Positions 33,872 through 45,939 of a stretch of 64,000 nucleotides of DNA are shown piece after piece. A program made the translations under genes and the position numbers. The stretch is taken from positions 372,001 to 436,000 of the forward strand of contig JAHYIO010000001.1 in the NCBI GenBank assembly GCA_020543525.1, read 5' to 3'. How positions within the stretch are numbered: position 1 is the stretch's first letter; each line of letters opens with the position of its first letter. The notes beneath the pieces were generated by a model. That model was not told where the DNA came from. It did not search any database and saw only the letters and a program-made list of their open reading frames with translations. The DNA is from Coriolopsis trogii (taxonomy: Eukaryota; Basidiomycota; Agaricomycetes; Polyporales; Polyporaceae).

Positions 33872-35195
33872 ATGGTCCCGCCTACTGCCTCTACGCTGGT
33901 AAACCTTGAGGTCTCGATCTGAACTTGAGCAACTCAAATCGTTTTGTTGTAGCTTCTTCACAGTCCGGACGTCACCCTGGAGGGTGGGCTCGCTGAGAAC
34001 GACGAGCATGACGAATTGAACGTCTCTACTATCAAGCGTATTATCCTCGCCTTCCTGAACGCCCTTCCCTACAAGTCTCCTCAGAGTTCCCGGAACCCTG
34101 AGATGAGGCGGGCGGTGGCCGCAGAGATTATCTCATGGGACGCTGGCCTCAGCTGCGAAGCCGTCAATGGCATCACCGACACAGCCTGCACCATTGCAGA
34201 GTGCGCCTACGCCCACACCAGCTACCAGCACCAGTTGCTCGTCGCTACGTTCACCGCTTACATGACCTATATGGACGATAGTGGCGAGCACAACCCGTCG
34301 GCTCTGGAGCACTTTGCACGGAGGTTTGCATGCGGGGAGGCGCAGTTGCTCCCCGCGCTCGACCGCTTGACGACTCTGCTCAGGACGGTGCACGACTTCT
34401 GCCCTACGACCAGTGCCGATTCGGTGATCAAGGACGCCATCGACGGGCTCACTTCGATGTACGTCGAGGTCACGACGAAGGGCGCGCACGTTCACCCGGC
34501 CGCTGCTCGATACCCGTTCTATCTGAGGTCCAAGGCGGGCTTCTCGTGCGCCTACGCCCATCTCGTGTTCACGAAGGCTTGGGAGGATGCGACTGGCGCA
34601 CGGTATCTACCGATCATCCCGTAAGTCCTCTTACTACCGTTCTGGTACCTCCTGCCGTTTTACGTTCCGTACTTTTTCTAGGGAGCTAGAATTCATCAGC
34701 GTCGGTTTCAAGTACGTTCCGTTCTAAGTGTTGTCTATGCCTACTATGCGACTAATGATGTTTCTCCATTCTAGTGATATGTGTGTACTACCACTGAACG
34801 CAGTGGCTCCATCTGGGTCACGAAACATTGATACTGAATCGCGACCAACGCAGCCTATCGTTCTACAAGGAGACATTGGCAGGAGACACGGACAACTACG
34901 TCCACATGCGCGCGCGGGCAGAAGGAAAGTCACCGCTGCTGGTGTTGCGTCAGCTCGTGGACGAGAACCTGGAGAGTGCCCGCAAGATCGAGGAGTATGC
35001 GTCTACTCAGCCTGGCATGGCGGAAGTGTGCCGTATGCATGTGATGGTGCGTTGCACGTTTGGTTTGCCGTTCAAGCAGCTTCTCCGGCAAGACGCTCAT
35101 TACGTGTTCAGGGGTACATCGAATTCCATATCAAGGCGGAAAGGTACCGCCTCGAGGATCTCGCAGATGTGCACTGGCAGGAGGCGGTTATGTGA
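33872..35195 (+). CDS. Sesquiterpene synthase, trichodiene synthase (Tri5)-like
   Basis: Class I terpene cyclase that would ionise farnesyl diphosphate with Mg2+ to give a sesquiterpene; the product cannot be predicted. Exons: 33872-33898 (MVPPTASTL), 33953-34620, 34682-34711, a 6-nt microexon 34775-34780, 34854-35046 and 35112-35195. Metal-binding motifs: the aspartate-rich TYMDDSGEH (about 34.27 kb) and the NSE-type NDILSFYKE, completed only by the microexon (TTC AA, TGATAT, then CCTATCG). The C-terminal GYIEFHIKAERYRLEDL corresponds to the Arg-Tyr end motif region of the family. Total about 330 residues, close to normal for basidiomycete Tri5-like enzymes. All joins keep frame. No cytochrome P450 or other pathway gene was recognised beside it. 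Confidence 0.88.
34775..34780 (+). other. 6-nt microexon (TGATAT) in the terpene synthase
   Basis: Flanked by CCATTCTAG on the left and GTGTGTAC on the right. It supplies the Asn third base, the whole Asp codon and two bases of Ile in NDILSFYKE. Skipping it would also keep frame (6 nt) but would remove the second Mg2+ motif. Confidence 0.7.
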
Positions 35196-36897
35196 AGTCC
35201 TCCAAAGTCTCTCCGTGACGTGGGAAAAGTCCATAGATTGTAAATCCTGAAAACCTGTAAACAGGAATTGTCATCGCCTTCGCATCGCGGTGACGGCGTC
35301 GCTTCGAACAGTGTCCGCGAGAGCGCGAGGCGAACAGATAATCATGACGTAGGTCACTGCTTGTCTTATGACTTGTCGAGAGGATTATGTTGATCGTGAC
35401 TATATCTCCGGTGGCGGCCATGAAGATAGAAGGAAGTTGTGTCCAGACAGTACAGCGAGACGAGAATGTCGTACTTACTCTGCCTCGGTCCGCACCAGGT
35501 GAAAACGTGGGCCCCCGGGCCGGCCATGAATGCATGACGCATGACTCCGAACGGTAACGTAGACGCCTGGACTGTTCCAGCTTCGCTTGCGCTCCGGATC
35601 TTGTCTCCACCCTCGAACTTCATCTCGTACGGACTCCGGAAATTTGCTCGCTGCTTACTCCAATTCTTTTTCTCTCATACCTCCGTATGATACGGAACCG
35701 CTCCAGTTGCCTTCCGGTCGCAGCCGCGAATCGTCAAGCCGTCCACTCGAGGAGTCATCTGCCAGTGGCAACCTGAGTGTGTTGCTGTAGTACTCAGGCT
35801 GAGGCGACATGATTTCCCTATAGAGGTCGATGGAGATCTAGCATTGACGCATTGAATATGTGGAACGCGTGGAGTTTGCCGACGGGCACGCTGAACAGCC
35901 CACTGGGCGTGTCTCCACTGCCCATCCGAGTCGCCTTGGGAGCTGACATTCAGTTGCGAAAGTGAGTACACCCGATATTAAACTGTGGTGAAAATGCGAG
36001 AGATTGCATGATGAAGGATGAGTCGTGTCATATTGGGTGGGAGTCCGTGAGACATGCCCATTGTCAGTATGTGGATGAAGCAGAAGTGTTCCTACGACAT
36101 CGTAACTTCCCTTCGAGAGCCGCACCCCTCTGGCCCTTAACTCGCACACGTTTCCTGCATCTGTGCGCTGGAACCATACGAGACCCGGAAATCTATTATG
36201 CCACCGCTCCCAAGCAGTGCTGTCTGTCGACCAATGCGAAATGACTGGCGGGTGCTCAGTGAGCTGTCCAAATGATTTCGCGATGTTCGAGCTCACCCGA
36301 CCTCATCGGTCGATGGGACAGTAGATACATATCTCCCGGGCCATGCGCAGTTACCGGCGGCAGTGATTTTGTCTGCGCTTCTTGTGGATCATTACGTCGG
36401 GTCTCGCTTCGTGGCTGAGCCTGGAGGCCGAAATGGGGTACGCTTAGGTTTAGCCACGCCGTTGCTGTGTCTGATGCGAGCTCACGCACAGCGTATTGTT
36501 TACGCTCGCATCAACCAGCGCATACACTGTGACGGCTGCAAATGCGTCAGGTATTTGTCCTCGTTCGTCCCTCGTCCCTCGTGCCCGTGTTACCGGGAGC
36601 AGTACCGTACCCGTCCCTCTGCTCGAGTGCATGCCAAGAACCGTGGCTTAGCCCGCACGTACAGGATCAAACATTTGAATTCACTTGTACCCGAGCGGCG
36701 CTTGGCCCCAGTATGCTGTACTGGTTGACGAGACGCTGAGCGCGTACGATGGTCCGGATGTCCTCCGCCTCTGGCCATGGTAGTACCATCCGCAGACTCA
36801 GCCTGGCATTGTCTCTTGCATGTCTCGCCGATGCTCCAAGCGGTCCCAAGTCTTTACAGCCTTGGCATTAGAGGAGAACCGGGAGCGCACGATAAGC

Positions 36898-36905
36898 ATA
36901 AAAGG
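36898..36905 (+). promoter_or_regulatory. TATA-like element of SSP copy 2
   Basis: ATAAAAGG, preceded by GC and followed by GG. It lies 72 bp before the 5'-UTR intron, with an identical core at the same place in copy 3. Confidence 0.5.
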
Positions 36906-36976
36906 GGCCGTGAGATCGCCTTCAAGCCTCAGTCATCCACCGCGACTTCTACTCACTCCGTTCTCTTCTCAACCAG

Positions 36977-37036
36977 GTAAATGCCTCTTCTTTCGTCATC
37001 GAATTCTGTCTGCGTAGAGCTAACGAATGCCCACAG
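36977..37036 (+). other. 5'-UTR intron of SSP copy 2
   Basis: 60 bp from GTAAAT to CCCACAG, with a branch-like GCTAAC. Same length and position as in copies 1 and 3. Confidence 0.6.
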
Positions 37037-37055
37037 ACTACCACACACCTTCATC

Positions 37056-37388
37056 ATGCAGTTCATCACCATCTCCTTCATCCTCGCTGCCCTCGGTGCC
37101 GGAGCCGCCGCCTGCACCTGCTCGCACAACAACGACGCGGGCCGGTGGAAGGACGATAACTCGCCCGCTGCTGCGGCCGTGAAGCTCATCAACGCCAACG
37201 GTGGATGCTACACCGCGCGCACGCAGGGCCGCATGTGCGTCAGCTTTAACCGGGTGAACCAGGCGGTGAAGGACTGCCTGGCGCAGGAGGCGGCGAACGA
37301 CCAGAGCTACCACGGCGACTGGTTCCTGTGGACGTCTATCACCTGCACGGATGGCAACTCGTCCGGCTCGATCTCTATCAACGCTTGA
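37056..37388 (+). CDS. Small secreted cysteine-rich protein, copy 2
   Basis: 110 residues, the same protein as copies 1 and 3, with six Cys in the mature part (CTC, GGC, RMC, KDC, ITC). Differences are confined to the signal peptide (FILAALGAGAAA in place of FVLAALGASAAA) and, against copy 1, D for E near the C terminus. The ATG follows the conserved 5'-UTR intron by 19 bases. No known domain is recognised. It lies on the left of the NLR gene, in the same orientation. Confidence 0.82.
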   Translation: MQFITISFILAALGAGAAACTCSHNNDAGRWKDDNSPAAAAVKLINANGGCYTARTQGRMCVSFNRVNQAVKDCLAQEAANDQSYHGDWFLWTSITCTDGNSSGSISINA

Positions 37389-38060
37389 TGGGCCGGGAGG
37401 GTGGGGCTTGGTCGAGGAATATAACCACTTTGCTTGTTGTTCCTTTGGGCAGCAGTCGAATGAGTAGCCGCCACCTTATCCTTGAACGTCCCATGTCAAA
37501 ACGTACTGCGTCGAGAAGATTAGGCATCGGGCCCCAAAAAGGGGAGGACTACAAGTAATACATAAAACCTCGTGTGATTTTCAGATGCAGCGAGGCCCAG
37601 AATCGACATATTGAAGTGCAGAAGATGTGGACATATTGACGGCACGGTTGAGCGCTTGGCCTGGCGTGAGCATCCCGGGCCGGGGGTGGAGAATCCCGAA
37701 GGGTCCTGATAACCTCAGAATGGCAACCTAGACGCCGGGTCGTTTTTGCTCCCGTACCTCCATCTCCGGACGTCAGCTACACAATTCCGTGTGACTGCGG
37801 TCATCCTTTTACTTGATAGCCCTACAAGAAGAAGTGTCTACGTAGCCGCAGTCTCCACTCGGTACTCAAGCTGAAGCTGAGACAGACCGTCCATCCATCC
37901 AGTAAGCATGTTGCAGTACTCTGGCTCAGCGCTGAGGCTCTATAACTGTGCTGTACAGGCGGATGGCCAATGAATGCAGCGAGGATGTAGAGGGCATGAG
38001 GGTTAACAAGCACGGTGTAAGGCCGAGTCGAACAGGCTTGCAGGATGTGTTCCATATGCG

Positions 38061-38985
38061 CGCACATCCGAGTCGGCTCAAGAGACGACTGATAATGTCA
38101 CAAACGTGAGTAGTTTCAATTTGCGTGCATGCTGTAAACAACATTGGACGCAAATTCTGATATTTTGCACTCAATGGGGGCCACTGCATGCGTATATGAT
38201 TGTGCATACCGGACTGCTCGGCCCCAGTCCGGCCTTAGCCTCGCGCGAGTCGCGACCCGCTTCCTGTGGTGCCCTAATCAATGCGTACCTCACGCACGCC
38301 GTGCAACCCTATGTGCATCTCGTACCTTGGGGACATAGAGGACCTTGTAAGGAGCAGGACATGTGCACATCGTACAACGGACGTGCATAGCCAGAAATCA
38401 AGGACCACTCATAGGCGTTTCGACTAGCAGACTCGGCCATGTCGCGCGCCTAAGCTCCAGCTCTGCTGGACATATCTATGTTCTCGTACACGATGTATGG
38501 CCTGTCCGGCATATGTAGCAGAATCTTTGTCGGCGCGTCCTACTATTGACCAGAACGGGAAGATTAGTCTCGCCGCACGGCGCCCGAGCGACGCCGCTAT
38601 ATTATTCCGACTCTACAAGGCGAGCATTTTTTTAAATCAGTGCCATCGTCTCACGTACCCATACATCCACATCACAGCTCAACCCCTTCACGACAACATG
38701 GCAAGATTGGAAGGGTCGTTCTCCAATTATGAGGAGTGACGTATCAATTTCTACGCGCGCGACCATTGCATGAGATGTTCAAGGAGCGACTTTGCCCCGC
38801 TGAAGCACATCTGCGCGCGCTTTGCAGCATGCGCCGCGAAGTCGGCTGTCACCCATTTTCCCGCCCCTCTACCCTGAGAACAGTCTGAATCCAATGCGAG
38901 TCGAGGTCCGATGGCCCCAGCCCTGAAACGAACGAGCCCCCACCTCCACGGATACCCTCTTGTAGACAACAAGGGCCGCTAGGGT
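38061..38985. other. Intergenic before the NLR gene
   Basis: No gene recognised; presumably NLR promoter and unique DNA beyond the SSP repeat. GC-rich alternating CGCG blocks lie near 38755 and 38810. Confidence 0.4.
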
Positions 38986-41900
38986 ATGTCTGCCGCCCAG
39001 AAAGACACGGTTCGGGCGGGAAGACGGAAGAAAGTCGAGAAAGGAGTCGAAGCGCTTGTCCTGGTGCTCAAGGCGGTGAAGAGCACCAGCGACGCGTTCG
39101 AGTTCCCCATCGGACCCATCATCGATGGACTTCTCAAGCTATGTCAGGTGTTCTTGGTGCGTCCGTTCACGACGATGCTCGCACCACACGCTCATCATCT
39201 CCCTCGGCATTCGTACAGACCATGTGCCAGAACGAGGACGCAGTATTGGAGCTGAAGGGACACGTCGAGCGGCTGCACGAAACCTTGTTTCCTCCAATCG
39301 GTCAAGACCGGCAGCCGGTTGTGGTGTCTGATGGGCTCAAACGGCGCCTCCGAACTTTAGAGGAGTACGTACGCCATGAAAGTGCCATGGTTGTCACACA
39401 GCTCAATCATGTTCTACCAGGGCGATGTATAAAGTATCTGAGGATGTGACCAAGATACCCTCACAGTCTCTTCTAAAGCGGCTCACGAACGCATCAGACT
39501 CGGCAGATAAGATCCAGAAATGCATTCGGAGGCTGTCTTGGGCGCTGAAGAATTTCCTGGTGAGTTGCGTGCTACGACTACCATTTTCAGGCCTGAAGTT
39601 AGGGTCATCAAGGCAGGCTGCTCCGTGGATATCTACTTGGGCGTCGAGGTGACTTTCTGCCCTCTGTCCCCATTCCCTGAGGGTGACTACTTAGGATGTC
39701 ATGTCTGGTCTCCATTTGTAGGGGCTACACGAGATTACCAGCGCAGGGTTCCGGGATCTTGCCGACCAAATCTATGACATCACAAATAAGGTGGACCAGG
39801 TGAGCATAATTTCTCATCGGACCGTCCAGAACGATTCGACTCATGTTCGACTATGCACAGTTAGCGTTGACGAGTAACACAAGTGAGACGTGGTCGTTGC
39901 ATGCGTCGGTACGACTCCACTGATATCTCTTCTGTCAGGCATCCTTGGTGGTCTGCCGTACGTGATAGAAGCACGTTTCGACTACCACAACATCAGCCAT
40001 TCGCTCTGTGATCCAGACACTCGACAGGAAGCTCTCTCGAGCGTCTACAATTGGCTAGCCCCCAGGAGCGACAGGACAAAGGAGCTCGAGGCTGCCTCAC
40101 CGGACGCTACGTCTCCTACTAGACCTGTCTTCTGGATCAACGGTGTCGCCGGAACAGGGAAGTCAACTCTAGCCAAGACGATCGCACACTGGTGCGAGGA
40201 GAGAGGCATTTTGGCGGCCACCTTCTTCTGCTCGCGCGATGGTAACCGCAGTAATGTCCAGGCGATATTCACCACCATCGCATATCAACTAGCTCTCTTG
40301 TTCCAGCCGTTCATGGAGTGCCTCGTGGCCGCCTTACGCGCGAACCCCCATATACATGCCGTCTATGCTTGGCAGCAATTACGGAAGCTGATCATCGACC
40401 CTCTTCAGGCAACAAGGGGGCTCGTCAACTTTGACCAGTACGCTATCGTAATCGATGCCCTGGACGAGTGCAAGGACACATCTGCCGTTTCGGTCATTCT
40501 ACAAGCACTAGCCACCCACGTCCTCGAGCTCCATCCTCTCAAGTTCATCATCACGAGCCGTCCTGACCCCCACATTACTGCCGGCTTCAGCCTCGTCAAC
40601 ATTGCGGAGAAGACACATACACTGTACCTCGACGACATGCCAGAGGAGCTCGCTGCGCGCGACATTGTTCGTTATCTATGGAATCAGTTCCTTCGCATCC
40701 GAGAACGCTTTGATCTCCCGAAATCATGGCCAAGTCAACGCGAGGTGGAGACCCTCAGTAGATTATCGGGCCATCTGTTCATCTTTGCTGCAATGGCGGT
40801 AAAGTTTGTCGCAGACGACATTGCATGTGATCCCCAGCAACAACTTTCGACTCTACTGGGTACCTCTCAGGCTCGGGACTCCTCGTCTTCGGCAGCATCT
40901 CCGCTTTCTCCATATGTCCGCCTGGACGCCCTGTATCGACAAGTTCTCCAGTCTGCTTTTCCAGGGGCTACGTTCTCTCAACTCACCAAGGTTAGGCTTC
41001 TCCTGGGGACGATCGTCCTGGCCCCGGAGAAGCTCTCGGTGCGAACCTACCGCGGCCTTCTCAACGACTCATCGGGTGCTATCCGTATTCTAATCCAAAA
41101 GCTACACTCTATCATTGTACGCCCCGCCAATGAACTCGACATACTCCGATTTGTTCATCTTTCCTTCGCAGACTTCATCGTCGACTCGTCGCGGTGCACG
41201 CTCCCGGAGTTCCTCGTGCAGCCTGGTGCTCAACATTCCGTACTTGCAAGATGCTGCCTTCTCAGCATGTCGGGCAGTCTCAAGTATAACATCTGCGCGG
41301 TCGAAGACGAGTCGCTGTGGAATTCCGAGATTCCGGATTTGAGGGAATGCGTATCAAGATCCGTTTCCTCCCACCTGCAGTACTCTTGTCGGTACTGGTC
41401 TCATCATATTTGCCGTTGCGATATCGACGAAGAGCTCTACGACCTCGTGTTGACCTTCTGCCAGGATTATCTGCTGCACTGGCTCTCGGCATTGAGTCTG
41501 ATGGGAGCCATTGATGTGGCGCTGGACGCTCTCACCTCTGCTCTGGATGCAGTTCAGGTACGGGATCGCAGTTACGTTGATATTCCAAACCTTGACAGTG
41601 TACTGAAAGCCTTTATAGAGTCTTCCCTTCCATGACAACATCGCTGCTACCCTCTTGCAAGAGTGCGCGCAAGTAGTGCGAGCCTTCCTCCCCGCCATCG
41701 TCGCATCCTGGTCAGAAGTCTACCGCTGTACTCTCTCGTTCTTGCCACAGCAAAGCACATTTCGCGTCCAGTATTTATCGCAACATACTCTGGTGAGGAC
41801 GAAGATGGAAGTGCTCCGTAGTCTCGAGAAGGACTGGGATCTCAATACGTTGACCATGGATACTCTGGCCGATCGCGTCCCTGCCGTCTGCTTCTCCCCG

Positions 41901-44006
41901 CACGGCCGCTGGGTCGTCTCTGCGGACGATCGAGGAGGAGTGACCATATGGGGCTCACAGAGCGGCGTGCAAGTGCGCGCCCTTGAGGAACCGAAGATTC
42001 GGTGGGAGTACGTGATCATGTCTCCGGACAATCAACGCATCCTTGCTGCTGGGAGGTTCAGTGCCGCGACATATTCCGACGGAGGCAGCTTCTCCCTGCA
42101 GGAGTGGGACGCTGTCACTGGCACCCGCATCACCTCGTGGACGACAACATACCAGCAGCGGCCGATTGTCTACTCTCCTGATGGACGGTACCGTGCAGCG
42201 ACCTGGCACGACGGTACCATCGCGCTTTGGGATGCTGGCGTACCTGCTATCGAAAACGCGTCCCCGCTGGCATCTCTGCGTCAGACGGAGACCGTGACGT
42301 CTGCCTTCCCGTCAGGGGTCACGTTTAGTCGTGACGGAAGTCTGCTGTTCTCGGTCTCCCCAGGCTTTGCAGATCTGAGTGTATGGAACGTAGAAGGCCG
42401 AGTACTCCAGCGGTCGATCCGAGGCCAATACCGCAAGCATTCCGTCAGTATCTCCCATACCGACGAGCTGATCGCATGCGGCTGCGAGGACCTCACCACG
42501 ACAGTGGAGATCTTGAACCGCAGGACGATGACGTGTGTTCGTACACTCACGAACCGCGGTTTATGGAATAACAACGCAATCCTCTCGTTGGACTTCTCCC
42601 CAGACGATACTCTGTTGGTAGCGATCTCCCGTCACGCCGATGTGTCGGTATACGATGTCAACTCGGGGGCGCTCCTCACATACATCTTGTCACACCAAAC
42701 CCGCCCTGCTGCCGTGCAAGCTGTTCACTTCTCGCCCTATGACTTCCGCTACGTCGCGACGGGGAACGACCAGTATGTCCGAGTCCGGGACGTCGCACTC
42801 CCACGCCCTGAGGCGAGTGGATTATGGAAGCTCGCGACGTCCGTGCAGTCCGTATGGTCACGTCTGCAGGATACCGTCCTTGCCGGTCCCCGCACTCAAG
42901 AGTTGGATGATCTCGAACGTATGGCATCCCGCACGTTCGCGTTCTCTCCGGACGGATCCCACCTGGCAACGACTCGGCTCGGAAACGTCCTCCGCGTGTG
43001 GGATGTCGCTACGGGGAAGGAGATTCAGGTATCGGATCGGACGTATTCACCTTCGCAGAAATGGATATGCTGGTCTCCCAGTGGGCGATGGCTGGCCATG
43101 GGCCCAATCTCGCGGCGCACCAGTGGAGTGTACTCGAGCGGTACAAGTGGAATCATTTTCTGGGATGCGCGGAAGCAGTCATGGCAAGGTCCCTGCTTCG
43201 GCAAGCCTGAGGAATCATACCTCTCTGCGATATTCCTCCACGACGATAAGCGCAGCGACGATATGGCCGTCATCGCGCACATGCGCCGTCCGGACTGCAG
43301 TACACTCGTGGTCGTGTTGCCGGACAGGAAGGCGCTTGTGAGCAGGGAGACACTATTCAAGGAGGCTGGAGGTGTGGTGGAGGATGGCATGTTCGTGCTG
43401 TCTGCTGACTCGACGAGGGTCTTCGTAGTCGTGCGATTGCCTCGAGGAATACACCATCTTGCTCTGGTCGGGGTACCCTCCCAACAAATTATCCAACAGT
43501 CAGTCTGGCGAGGCGACAAAGTAGATCCCCATGGCAGCCTCACGGCTCTCGCGCTCTCTCCGGATGCCACGATGGCTTTCTTGGGAACTTCCAGAGGAAA
43601 GGTCTTGATATGGAAATACCTCTACCTTAAGGAGGGCCAACGTGACAACTGGACACCGCCGACCGTAATAGACATCGGTGACGAGCATCCGATCGACCAT
43701 ATCTGGTGCTCTCCAATAGGACAGGGTATTGTTACGGAGACAGGTCTGGTATCTCTGGACCCTTCTTTAGGCTCGGCAGTACAGCGCTCAGAAGATCTAC
43801 CTACTGCGTATTACTTGGCGGAGGGGTGGTTATGGCAAGTTGCAAGGGGCGGATGTCAACGGATCGGCTGGGTACCTCCAGACTTTCGATACACACGGAG
43901 CGGCTCAGGGCAGAGAGGCATGATGGCTGTAGGACAGGGCGACTTGGCTGCTTTCTTGAGAGAGGACGGGGAGATGGTGATCATCAAATCGGGACTTCCT
44001 ACATAG
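38986..44006 (+). CDS. Fungal NLR: helical N-terminus, NACHT NTPase, WD40 repeats
   Basis: STAND-type NTPase of the class used in fungal non-self recognition and regulated cell death (family knowledge; role here inferred). Exons from MSAAQKDTVRAGRRKKVEKG build a helical N-terminal domain of about 270 residues (EALVLVLKAVKSTSDAFEFP, DAVLELKGHVERLHETL, SQSLLKRLTNASDSADKIQ) that resembles MLKL/HeLo-like four-helix adaptors. Then LGGLPYVIEARFD and the NACHT core: Walker A WINGVAGTGKSTLAKTI (about 40.13 kb), Walker B YAIVIDALDECKD, sensor LKFIITSRPDPHI. A winged-helix/helical part follows, and from about 41.85 kb nine or so WD40 blades (VCFSPHGRWVVSADDRGGVTIWG, FSPDGSHLATTRLGNVLRVWD and others), strongly diverged from each other. 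The stop at 41633 is spliced out: GTACGG..TTATAG joins AVQ to SLPFHDN. About 1,570 residues, apparently intact. Confidence 0.88.
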
Positions 44007-45443
44007 ACTTGGAGTCCGCCGGCAATTCCGACTCGACCCCCACCACTGATACAAGTCGTTCAGATGTCGTTTAATCTGCGCCTTGACGGAATGAGAACTA
44101 GAGCTGCCAATTGCGCACTGACGTGCTCCCAATCCGACAGAACACAGAGACGGAAGTCAGAGCCAGGGTGAACTCGCGGGGGCCCGGGCCGGACTATGCC
44201 TCGAAACGGTAACTTAGACGCCAGGCAGCTTCGACGTTTTGTTTGTGCTCTCCGTGACACGCTGGTCAGTGGTCACTCTCTTGCGGCTACGTTTCATATT
44301 TTTGCTCTCTACTATACCTCCATATGCTACGTGCCTCCCCGTTCGCCGCCTCTTACGTCGCAGCCGAACTGCTGCCAGCAGGTTGTCCGCCCTTTATCAT
44401 CGGGCCCAGTCTGTGATTACGCTCAGGCCGAGGCAACATGACTTTCACAGCCAGATGGGTTTTTGAACAGTGATGCGGCGTAACAGAATGCGTATGCGGA
44501 ACGCGCGGAGAGGCCCGGGGAATTGTGGATGGGCACGCTGAACATCTGAGTCGGTTCATGAGCTGACATGGCTTTGCGAAGGTGAGTTCATCCGCGATTC
44601 ACTTATGACACAAACGCGAAAAAATGCATGACGAAGGATTAGTCAAGTCAAACATCCCAACACACGGATGGAACAGAGGTGCTCCTACGACATCGCAACT
44701 CCCTTTCGAGAGCACTTCCTCTGGTCCTGACCTTGCACACGTTTTAGTCTCTGTCGGCTAAATACACAGAAAACCCGGATATCTATCAAGGCACTGCTTC
44801 CAAGGAGTGCTGTCTGTCGATTGATGCGAACCGAGTACCACTCGGTGATGCCCGAGCTCATCCGCCCTCATCGGTCAAAGGGACAGTGGATACATCTCTC
44901 CCGGGCCATGCACAGTTGCCGGCGGCAGTGAGTTTGACTGCGCTTCTTGTGGATCATTACGTCGGGTCTCACTTCGTGACTGAGCCTGGAGACCAAAACG
45001 GGGTACGCTTAGGTTCAGCCACGCCGTTCCTGCGTCTGATGCGAGCTCACGCACAGCTTACGCTCGCATCAACCAGAATACACTGTGACGGCTGCAGATG
45101 CGTCAGGTATTCATCCACGTCCGTCCCTTGTGGTACCGGGAGCAGTATCGTACCCGTACCTCTGCTCGAGCGCATGGCCGAAATCGTGGCTTAGCCCGCA
45201 CGTACAGGATCACATACTTCAATCAACTCGTAACCGAGCCGGCCGCGGCGCGCCTCGCCCCACTATGCTGGACTGCTGGACGGGACGCTGAGCGCGTACG
45301 ACGGTCCGGGTGACCTTCGCCTCTGGTAGTACTATCCGCAGGCTCAGCCTGGCATTGTCTCTTGCATGTTTCGCTGATGGTCCAAGCGGTTCCCAGTCTT
45401 TACAGCCTTGGCACAACGTGAAAACCGACAGCTCACGATGAGC

Positions 45444-45451
45444 ATAAAAGG
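45444..45451 (+). promoter_or_regulatory. TATA-like element of SSP copy 3
   Basis: ATAAAAGG in the same relative position as in copy 2, 71 bp before the 5'-UTR intron. Confidence 0.5.
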
Positions 45452-45521
45452 GGACGCGGAATGGCATTCAAGCCTCAGTCACCCACTGCGACTTCTACAC
45501 ACCAAGTCTCTTCTCAGCCAG

Positions 45522-45581
45522 GTGAGAGCCTCTTCTTTCATCATTGACGTCTGTCTGCGGAGAGCTGACAGATGCCCACAG
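45522..45581 (+). other. 5'-UTR intron of SSP copy 3
   Basis: 60 bp from GTGAGA to CCCACAG, with a GCTGAC branch-like motif. Conserved with copies 1 and 2. Confidence 0.6.
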
Positions 45582-45606
45582 AACAACACACACCTTCACC
45601 ATCATC

Positions 45607-45939
45607 ATGCAGTTCATCACCATCTCCTTCGTCCTCGCCGCCCTCGGTGCCTCGGCCGCCGCCTGCACCTGCTCGCACAACAACGACGCGGGCCGGTGGA
45701 AGGACGACAACTCGCCCGCTGCTGCGGCCGTGAAGCTCATCAACGCCAACGGCGGGTGCTACACCGCGCGCACCCAGGGCCGCATGTGCGTCAGCTTTAA
45801 CCGGGTGAACCAGGCGGTGAAGGACTGCCTGGCGCAGGAGGCGGCGAACGACCAGAGCTACCACGGCGACTGGTTCTTGTGGACGTCTATCACCTGCACG
45901 GATGGCAACTCGTCGGGCTCGATCTCTATCAACGCTTGA
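45607..45939 (+). CDS. Small secreted cysteine-rich protein, copy 3
   Basis: 110 residues with the same signal peptide as copy 1 and the same mature chain as copy 2. Six cysteines in the mature part. The nucleotide sequence of the CDS is almost the same as in the other two copies, with mainly silent differences, while the upstream 1 kb differs at many sites. Family unknown. Confidence 0.82.
   Translation: MQFITISFVLAALGASAAACTCSHNNDAGRWKDDNSPAAAAVKLINANGGCYTARTQGRMCVSFNRVNQAVKDCLAQEAANDQSYHGDWFLWTSITCTDGNSSGSISINA

Larger units (their letters stand above)
35480..38060 (+). repeat. Duplicated segment, copy B, carrying SSP gene 2
   Basis: Direct-repeat partner of copy C (about 44.1-46.0 kb). 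Blocks GGGCCCGGGCC-like, AACGGTAACNTAGACGCC, CATACCTCCNTATG, CTACGACATCG and CCTTTCGAGAG lie in the same order and spacing. Inverted partner of copy A over about 36.25-38.06 kb. The 3' flank after the SSP gene is shared more extensively with A than with C. Boundaries are estimates by eye. Confidence 0.75.

Noticed and set aside
41600..41660. Frameshift or stop splitting the NLR into two genes
   Set aside because: A GTACGG..TTATAG intron joins AVQ to SLPFHDN in frame and removes the stop, so the gene appears intact.
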